DNA of 64,000 nt from assembly GCF_900220985.1 (NCBI RefSeq), contig NZ_OCPC01000003.1, forward strand, positions 62,001 through 126,000. The letters are read 5' to 3'. The notes under the pieces are model-generated. The model was not told the origin of the DNA. It was given only the letters and a program-made list of their open reading frames with translations, and did no database searches. This document shows, in pieces, positions 59,051 to 64,000 of this stretch (position 1 is the stretch's first letter; every line of letters starts with the position of its first letter). This stretch comes from Parahoeflea halophila (GTDB taxonomy: Bacteria; Pseudomonadota; Alphaproteobacteria; Rhizobiales; Rhizobiaceae). The position numbers were made by a program, and so were the translations under genes.

Positions 59051-60049
59051 ATGGAACACCATTGGCGCAACGCCGATTGGAACAGTATTCGAGTTTTCCT
59101 GGCTGTCGCGAGAGATCACAGTTTCCGCAAAGCTTCGGAAGAGCTTGGCATGTCCGTCAATACGGCGCGGCGTACAATCTCGCGGCTTGAAGATCAGCTC
59201 GGTTACCCGCTTCTGTTTCGCGAATCCGAGGGCGTACGCCTGACCGATGAGGGCCGCCGGGTCGTGCTTGCCGCGCGCGATGTCGAAAACTCTGTCTCTG
59301 ACATGTGGCGCGTGGCGGCCATGGCGGAACGCGAGGCAACCGGTCCAATTCGTCTTGCCATCACCGAAGGCCTGGGAAGCTTCTGGCTGACCCCGCGCAT
59401 TGTCGAGTACATGAACGACACCCGCGCCCAGAACCGGATTGAACTGCAATGCGCCATGCGCTCGGTTGACGTGCTGCGCATGGAAGCCGATATCTCAGTC
59501 CAGCTGGAGATGCCCAACCGACCTGAACTCAAGGTCAAGCGGCTTGGCTATCTGCATCTGGTACCTTTTGCCAGCAGCAGTTACCTGGACCGGTTCGGCC
59601 GGCCCAAAACCGTTGCCGACATGGTCAATCATCGCGTGGTGGAACAGCAGACCGACCAGCTGCGCGGCTATGAGCTCGACAAGATCTTCGGCTCCAAGAT
59701 CGCCGAGCGTATGGTGCGGATGAAGACCAACTTCTCATCCGCCCATTACTGGGCGGTCGCAAAGGGTGCCGGTATCGGACTGATGCCAAATTATGCGAAA
59801 GCCATCGGCGGCGATGTCGAGCATGTCGACCTGGGCTTCGATTTCCGTGTCGAGATCTGGCTCGCCACCCATCCGGAGGTGGCCAAAAGTGCAAGGCACC
59901 GCGCGTTTATCGACTTTTTGACCGAGAGTTTCGACGACCGGAGATACCCCTGGTTCGGGGCCGAAACGATGGCGCCGTCGGAAATCGAGAAACAATTTTC
60001 ACGCGAGGATCTCAGATCCTATTTCGAGGGATTCACAGCTCGCTCATGA
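59051..60049 (+). CDS. LysR family transcriptional regulator
   Basis: 332 residues. The winged HTH is at 8-70 (FLAVARDHSFRKASEELGMS, and RTISRLEDQLGYPLLFRES); the effector domain is about 95-305 with an extra ~25-residue tail. Divergence from the large GNAT gene, 85 bases apart, fits LysR self- and neighbour control. Effector unknown. Confidence 0.93.
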   Translation: MEHHWRNADWNSIRVFLAVARDHSFRKASEELGMSVNTARRTISRLEDQLGYPLLFRESEGVRLTDEGRRVVLAARDVENSVSDMWRVAAMAEREATGPIRLAITEGLGSFWLTPRIVEYMNDTRAQNRIELQCAMRSVDVLRMEADISVQLEMPNRPELKVKRLGYLHLVPFASSSYLDRFGRPKTVADMVNHRVVEQQTDQLRGYELDKIFGSKIAERMVRMKTNFSSAHYWAVAKGAGIGLMPNYAKAIGGDVEHVDLGFDFRVEIWLATHPEVAKSARHRAFIDFLTESFDDRRYPWFGAETMAPSEIEKQFSREDLRSYFEGFTARS

Positions 60050-60249
60050 CCCTTCGCCGCCAGCCCCGTGCCGTTCCGGAAACCGTCACTTTGGCGACGC
60101 AGGACGAACATGACCGTGTAGCAATGGTGATCATGCAGCTTGAAATGGCGCTGGCGCTGGCCAAAACCAAGAAACTCTCACAATTGTCATCGCATCTCGA
60201 GGCTGCGCTGGTGGAAGCGCGCAGCGTGCACGACAGACTGATCAACTAG
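60046..60249 (+). CDS. Small helical protein coupled to lysR
   Basis: 67 residues, basic first 20, then one long amphipathic helix (VAMVIMQLEMALALAKTKKL). ATGA overlap with the LysR stop. No known family; function unknown. Confidence 0.65.
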   Translation: MTLRRQPRAVPETVTLATQDEHDRVAMVIMQLEMALALAKTKKLSQLSSHLEAALVEARSVHDRLIN

Positions 60250-60264
60250 ACCAGCGGCTGCAAT

Positions 60265-60807
60265 TCAGCGGACCTGATCAAGCAACCGCTTGCATTCAAG
60301 AAGATCATAAAGCGCTTCCTGAAGCAGCGCCCTGTCGTCGCGCTTGAGGCCGCCTCCCCCGTTCTCCTGCGCGTCGGCTCCGGGTTTGCCACTGTCTCCG
60401 CCAAGACCGAAGAAACGTCGCGTCGAAGGCGGCTTTGCCCTGCCGACCAGTTGATCCTCCTCACTGGCCTGCTTGGGGGGAGAAGGCATCTCTTCGGACA
60501 TGCTGGCCGAAAGTGCCTCGGCCGCAGCCAGATCGCCGCTGCCGATGGCGATGACAAACTTGTTGCCGTTCTGCTTGAGAAGCTTCTGCACGCCCTTGAT
60601 GGTGTAACCCTGGTCATAGAGCAGAATACGGATCCCCTTGAGCAGCTCGATGTCGTCCGGGCGATAGTAACGCCGGCCGCCACCGCGCTTCATGGGCTTG
60701 ATCTGGCTGAACCTGGTCTCCCAGAAACGCAGCACGTGCTGCGGCAGATCCAGGTCTTCCGCCACCTCCGAGATCGTCCGGAATGCATCCGGGCTCTTGT
60801 TATCCAT
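60265..60807 (-). CDS. MerR family transcriptional regulator
   Basis: 180 residues. The MerR HTH is at about 9-78 ([21 protein letters not shown], then [17 protein letters not shown]). The middle is Pro/Gly-rich and disordered, and the C-terminal helix ([20 protein letters not shown]) likely dimerises. It has no metal-binding Cys set. It follows ihfA as in most Rhizobiales. GGAGTT precedes the ATG at 60807. Target unknown. Confidence 0.9.
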   Translation of the reverse strand: MDNKSPDAFRTISEVAEDLDLPQHVLRFWETRFSQIKPMKRGGGRRYYRPDDIELLKGIRILLYDQGYTIKGVQKLLKQNGNKFVIAIGSGDLAAAEALSASMSEEMPSPPKQASEEDQLVGRAKPPSTRRFFGLGGDSGKPGADAQENGGGGLKRDDRALLQEALYDLLECKRLLDQVR

Positions 60808-61083
60808 CAGGCAACTCCGTTTCATGAAGCTTCGCGCCGCCGAATGGTGGCATATGGCTTGGCAATGCAACCGACCTGCCCCCGATCGCTTCTACGAGGA
60901 CCCGGATGGCACAGGCTATTGTGACGCTCCCATGACAGGGCGAATCGCATCGCAAAGCGCCCCTGCGGGAGACATATCAATGGTTTGGGATCGGAATATC
61001 AAGTGCTGCCCAAGCTGGCAAACCGGCTACGCACCGGTTTTCGCGCATTTCCAGACGCCCGGGCAAGACGCCTCCTCCGGTAC

Positions 61084-61410
61084 TCAGGCCTTGTTTGCCT
61101 TGCCCTTGCGGCCAAGGTGGCCTTTGAGAACGCGGTTCTTGAGCACGTTCGACGCCTTGAAGGTCATCACGCGGCGCGGGCTGATCGGCACTTCCTCGCC
61201 GGTCTTGGGGTTGCGACCGATCCGCTCCTTCTTGTCGCGCACCTGAAAGGTCGCGAAGGAGGACAGCTTGACGCTGTCGCCACGCACGATGGCATTGCAC
61301 ACTTCGTCAATGACCATCTCGACGAGTTCAGCAGACTCTGTTCGAGAAAGCCCGACTTTGCGAAAAACAGCCTCCGCAAGATCAGCTCTGGTAATCGTTT
61401 TGCCGCTCAT
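61084..61410 (-). CDS. ihfA: Integration host factor subunit alpha
   Basis: 108 residues. N-terminal helices with [20 protein letters not shown], the DNA arm [20 protein letters not shown], and a C-terminal basic tail. IHF bends DNA sharply at specific sites with IhfB, encoded elsewhere. The ATG is at 61410; an in-frame TTG at 61419 is the alternative. Order fabH-ihfA-merR is conserved in the group. Confidence 0.95.
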   Translation of the reverse strand: MSGKTITRADLAEAVFRKVGLSRTESAELVEMVIDEVCNAIVRGDSVKLSSFATFQVRDKKERIGRNPKTGEEVPISPRRVMTFKASNVLKNRVLKGHLGRKGKANKA

Positions 61411-61581
61411 TTTATCCAACCAGACCGGTCAGCTTCCCCGCCGCCCATAAATGCAATTCGGTAACTTTATGGATCATGGCTCACAAGGTCAAGCAACTCG
61501 CATCCTCGTGGTCGTCGTGCCCTGTCACTATCCCGGCTGCCACTCCGGGTAGTTAATGGTCCGTTATGCAACGGCACTTCA

Positions 61582-62553
61582 CTACCAGCGCAATATCACC
61601 GAACCCCAAGTGAATCCGCCGCCCATCGCTTCGAGCAAGACCAGATCACCTTTCTTGATCCTGCCATCGGCGGCTGCTTCACACAGCGCCAGCGGGATGG
61701 AGGCGGCAGAGGTGTTACCGTGGTGATCGACGGTGACAACCACCTTGGAATCATCGATACCAAGCTTGCGGGCCGACGCATCGATGATGCGGCGGTTGGC
61801 CTGATGGGGAACGAACCAGTCGATGTCGTCAGAGCTCACGCCGGTTGCAGCATAGGCCGCCTCGATCACATCGATGATCATGCCGACCGCGTGCTTGAAC
61901 ACTTCGCGGCCCTGCATGCGCAGATGACCGACGGTGCCGGTGGTCGAAGGTCCGCCATCGACATAAAGCTTCTCACGGTGGGCGCCGTCCGAACGCAGGT
62001 GCGTGGTCAGCACGCCGCGGTCGGCAGTGGTCCCCTCGCCGTTTTCAGCTTCGAGCACGATGGCGCCCGCGCCATCGCCAAACAACACGCAGGTGGTGCG
62101 GTCACTCCAGTCAAGGATGCGGGAGAATGTTTCCGCGCCAATAACCAGCACCCGCCTGGCCAGGCCCGACTTGATGTAGCTGTCCGCCGTGGTCACCGCA
62201 AAGATGAAGCCCGAACACACGGCCTGAACGTCAAAGGCCGCACCGTGGTGCATGCCGAGACGGTTCTGAATGTTGACCGCGGTGGCAGGAAAAGTGTTGT
62301 CAGGCGTCGATGTCGCGCAAATGATCAGATCGATATCTGCCGGTGTCATGGCGGCACGTTCGAGTGCCGCGCGGGCAGCCATCTCGCCCAGGAAAGCGGT
62401 CGTTTCGCCCTCGCCTGCAATGTGGCGCTGGCGGATACCTGTGCGTTGAACGATCCATTCGTCGCTGGTTTCAACCACGCCTTCCATATCACTGTTTTTC
62501 ATGATGCGTTCGGGGAGATGAGCCCCGAAACCACGTACGACGGACCGGATCAT
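61582..62553 (-). CDS. fabH: 3-oxoacyl-ACP synthase III
   Basis: 323 residues. FabH starts fatty acid synthesis by condensing acetyl-CoA with malonyl-ACP. The catalytic Cys is C113 in AVCSGFIFA, His in VPHQANRRI near 250, and Asn in [11 protein letters not shown] near 280. Its start is 9 bases from the plsX stop. Confidence 0.97.
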   Translation of the reverse strand: MIRSVVRGFGAHLPERIMKNSDMEGVVETSDEWIVQRTGIRQRHIAGEGETTAFLGEMAARAALERAAMTPADIDLIICATSTPDNTFPATAVNIQNRLGMHHGAAFDVQAVCSGFIFAVTTADSYIKSGLARRVLVIGAETFSRILDWSDRTTCVLFGDGAGAIVLEAENGEGTTADRGVLTTHLRSDGAHREKLYVDGGPSTTGTVGHLRMQGREVFKHAVGMIIDVIEAAYAATGVSSDDIDWFVPHQANRRIIDASARKLGIDDSKVVVTVDHHGNTSAASIPLALCEAAADGRIKKGDLVLLEAMGGGFTWGSVILRW

Positions 62554-62562
62554 GCTGGCATC

Positions 62563-63621
62563 CTAGCTGGAAGAAGTGTCGCCAACCGGAACGGCAAATG
62601 CTGCCCGGCGGTTGTGATAGAGTTTGAGATCATGTTCGATTTTGGCCTTGAGACCATTACGGGCCATATCGTAGCCAACGTCGACAGCAGCGGCAAAACC
62701 TTCCGCATCGGCTCCGCCGTGGCTCTTGATGACGATGCCGTTGAGGCCAAGAAATACACCGCCATTGACCTTGCCGGGATCCATTTTCTCACGCAGCAGG
62801 TCAAAGGCCCCCTTGGCGAACAGGTATCCGATGCGCGCCATCAAGGTCCGCGACATCGCCGCGCGCAGGTAAGAACCGATCTGGCGGGCCGTGCCTTCGG
62901 CTGTCTTGAGCGCGATGTTGCCGGAAAATCCTTCGGTCACCACCACGTCGACGGTTCCCTTGCCGATGTCATCGCCCTCGACGAAACCGAAGTAGTCAAA
63001 GCTCGGCATCGCCGCCTCGCGGATCAGGCGTCCGGCTTCCTTGACCTCTTCCTGGCCCTTGATTTCCTCGACACCGATGTTGAGGAGGCCAATGGTGGGT
63101 TTTTCGATCTCGAACAAGGCGCGCGCCATGGCGGCGCCCATCATGGTGAAATCGATCAGCTGCTGGGCATCGGCACCGACCGTAGCCCCGACATCAAGGA
63201 CGATGCTCTCGCCGCGCATCGTCGGCCAGATCGCCGCAATCGCCGGCCGGTCGATATTGGCCATGGTGCGAAGGCAAAACCGCGACATTGCCATCAAGGC
63301 GCCGGTGTTGCCGGCGGAGACGCAGACATCGGCATCACCGGTTTTCACCGCCTCGATGCTCCGCCACATGGATGACCGGTAGCGGCCGTGCCGCAGCGCC
63401 TGGCTCGGCTTGTCGTCCATGCTGACCGCGACTTCGCATGGCACGAAGGTCGAAGCCTCACGCAGCGCCGGATGCTTGTCCAATACTCCACGGCATTCTG
63501 TCTCGAGTCCAAACAGGGTGAAGCGGATGTCCGGATGACGCTCCAACGCCTTTCCGACGCCGGGCACAACAACCTCGGGGCCATGGTCGCCCCCCATCAA
63601 ATCAACCGCAATCCTGATCAC
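62563..63621 (-). CDS. plsX: Phosphate acyltransferase PlsX
   Basis: 352 residues. It makes acyl-phosphate from acyl-ACP for PlsY (also in this window). The N-terminal [20 protein letters not shown] is the family signature, and [16 protein letters not shown] is near residue 230. GTG start at 63621 with AAGGACGGGG before it. Transcribed with fabH and probably the DUF177 gene upstream. Confidence 0.97.
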   Translation of the reverse strand: MIRIAVDLMGGDHGPEVVVPGVGKALERHPDIRFTLFGLETECRGVLDKHPALREASTFVPCEVAVSMDDKPSQALRHGRYRSSMWRSIEAVKTGDADVCVSAGNTGALMAMSRFCLRTMANIDRPAIAAIWPTMRGESIVLDVGATVGADAQQLIDFTMMGAAMARALFEIEKPTIGLLNIGVEEIKGQEEVKEAGRLIREAAMPSFDYFGFVEGDDIGKGTVDVVVTEGFSGNIALKTAEGTARQIGSYLRAAMSRTLMARIGYLFAKGAFDLLREKMDPGKVNGGVFLGLNGIVIKSHGGADAEGFAAAVDVGYDMARNGLKAKIEHDLKLYHNRRAAFAVPVGDTSSS

Positions 63622-63718
63622 GCCCCGTCCTTTATCCCCCGGCTCTAAGGGCCGGATTTGTGAGCAGAAAATACCCGTTTTCGCGCGCGGTACAACCGCT
63701 TTGTCATTTCGACGCGGC

Positions 63719-64000
63719 CTAGCCGTCGGATTTACCGCCCTTCAGACCCTGCAAAACCGCAAAAGGTGACGGTTTTTTGTCCGTCGATGAATCGCTTTCG
63801 ATCCGGTCGGCGTACTCCAGCCCTTCCTTGCGGGGGTAGGCATCAATGGAAAGTGCCGCGAACTCTGCAGCTACAGCACCGACATCGATCGAATCGCCGC
63901 TGAATAACTCGGGCAGATCCGGGCCGTCGGGATCCAGGAACATCTCGCCATTGACATCAAGCGTGCGCTTGGTGAGCCGCGAATTCTCTGGCAGGAAAAT
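63719..64000 (-). CDS. DUF177 (YceD) family protein, C-terminal part (partial)
   Basis: The frame is open to the window edge; about 93 residues are present. [24 protein letters not shown] and [11 protein letters not shown] are DUF177 landmarks. YceD-family proteins are linked to 23S rRNA or ribosome functions and usually precede rpmF and plsX; here plsX follows without rpmF. The start lies outside the window. Confidence 0.9.
   Translation of the reverse strand: MFLPENSRLTKRTLDVNGEMFLDPDGPDLPELFSGDSIDVGAVAAEFAALSIDAYPRKEGLEYADRIESDSSTDKKPSPFAVLQGLKGGKSDG

Overview
The window is about 62% GC chromosomal DNA of an alphaproteobacterium of the order Hyphomicrobiales (Rhizobiales), most like a marine Hoeflea/Rhizobiaceae-type organism. 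The evidence is gene order (pyrB-pyrC'-plsY-dprA-topA-rnr; divK-pleD; lon-hupB and clpX near clpP; rplM-rpsI; merR-ihfA-fabH-plsX-yceD), short type-2 ArgC, DUF2842, DUF3572 and DUF983 families, and LexA boxes of the direct-repeat type GTTC-N7-GTTC. No phage, insertion sequence or CRISPR array was seen. The window opens inside an AEC transporter gene and closes inside a DUF177 (YceD) gene.

Layout. 1-6.5 kb: AEC transporter end, aidB-type acyl-CoA dehydrogenase, pyrimidine genes pyrB and a pyrC homologue that lacks its metal ligands, plsY, dprA, and a small conserved gene. 6.7-14.5 kb: topA, rnr, DUF983, NUDIX, MFS, rpmG with a clear terminator. 14.9-17.8 kb: the cell-cycle and c-di-GMP pair divK-pleD, then DUF3572 and a HAD protein. 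17.8-23.8 kb: GNAT, dinB (LexA box), dnaE, and an unlisted 28-residue membrane protein under a perfect LexA box. 24-30 kb: proteostasis block hupB, lon, clpX, clpP with RpoH-like promoters before lon and clpP. 30-40.6 kb: accessory genes, namely a secreted repeat protein, cytochrome P450, cupin, YihY, metY, small membrane and secreted proteins, a CoA-binding protein, a VOC protein under a third LexA box, two crotonase-fold proteins and a hotdog thioesterase. 40.6-46 kb: rplM-rpsI, agmatinase-type speB, argC, YrhK, heme A synthase, DUF2842. 46-54.4 kb: a compact Wzx/Wzy-type polysaccharide cluster resembling rhizobial unipolar polysaccharide (UPP) loci, ended by tRNA-Pro(GGG). 54.5-60.3 kb: nitroreductase, a TadG-like vWA protein with a poly-aspartate tract, a GNAT gene plus small partner, and a LysR regulator. 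60.3-64 kb: merR, ihfA, fabH, plsX, yceD (partial), all on the minus strand.

The strongest new signal is a three-site SOS set (dinB, the 28-residue membrane protein, the VOC protein). The 28-residue protein has the architecture of Caulobacter SidA, an SOS-induced inhibitor of division. It is followed on the same strand by dnaE. Other points of interest are the pseudo-dihydroorotase next to PyrB, an ExoP-like chain-length protein with a broken P-loop, the duplicated secreted repeat protein, and several perfect palindromes or hairpins in gaps.

All calls are from reading the sequence; no database search was run. Start codons were moved from the longest open frame where a ribosome binding site, overlap or family length argued for it.
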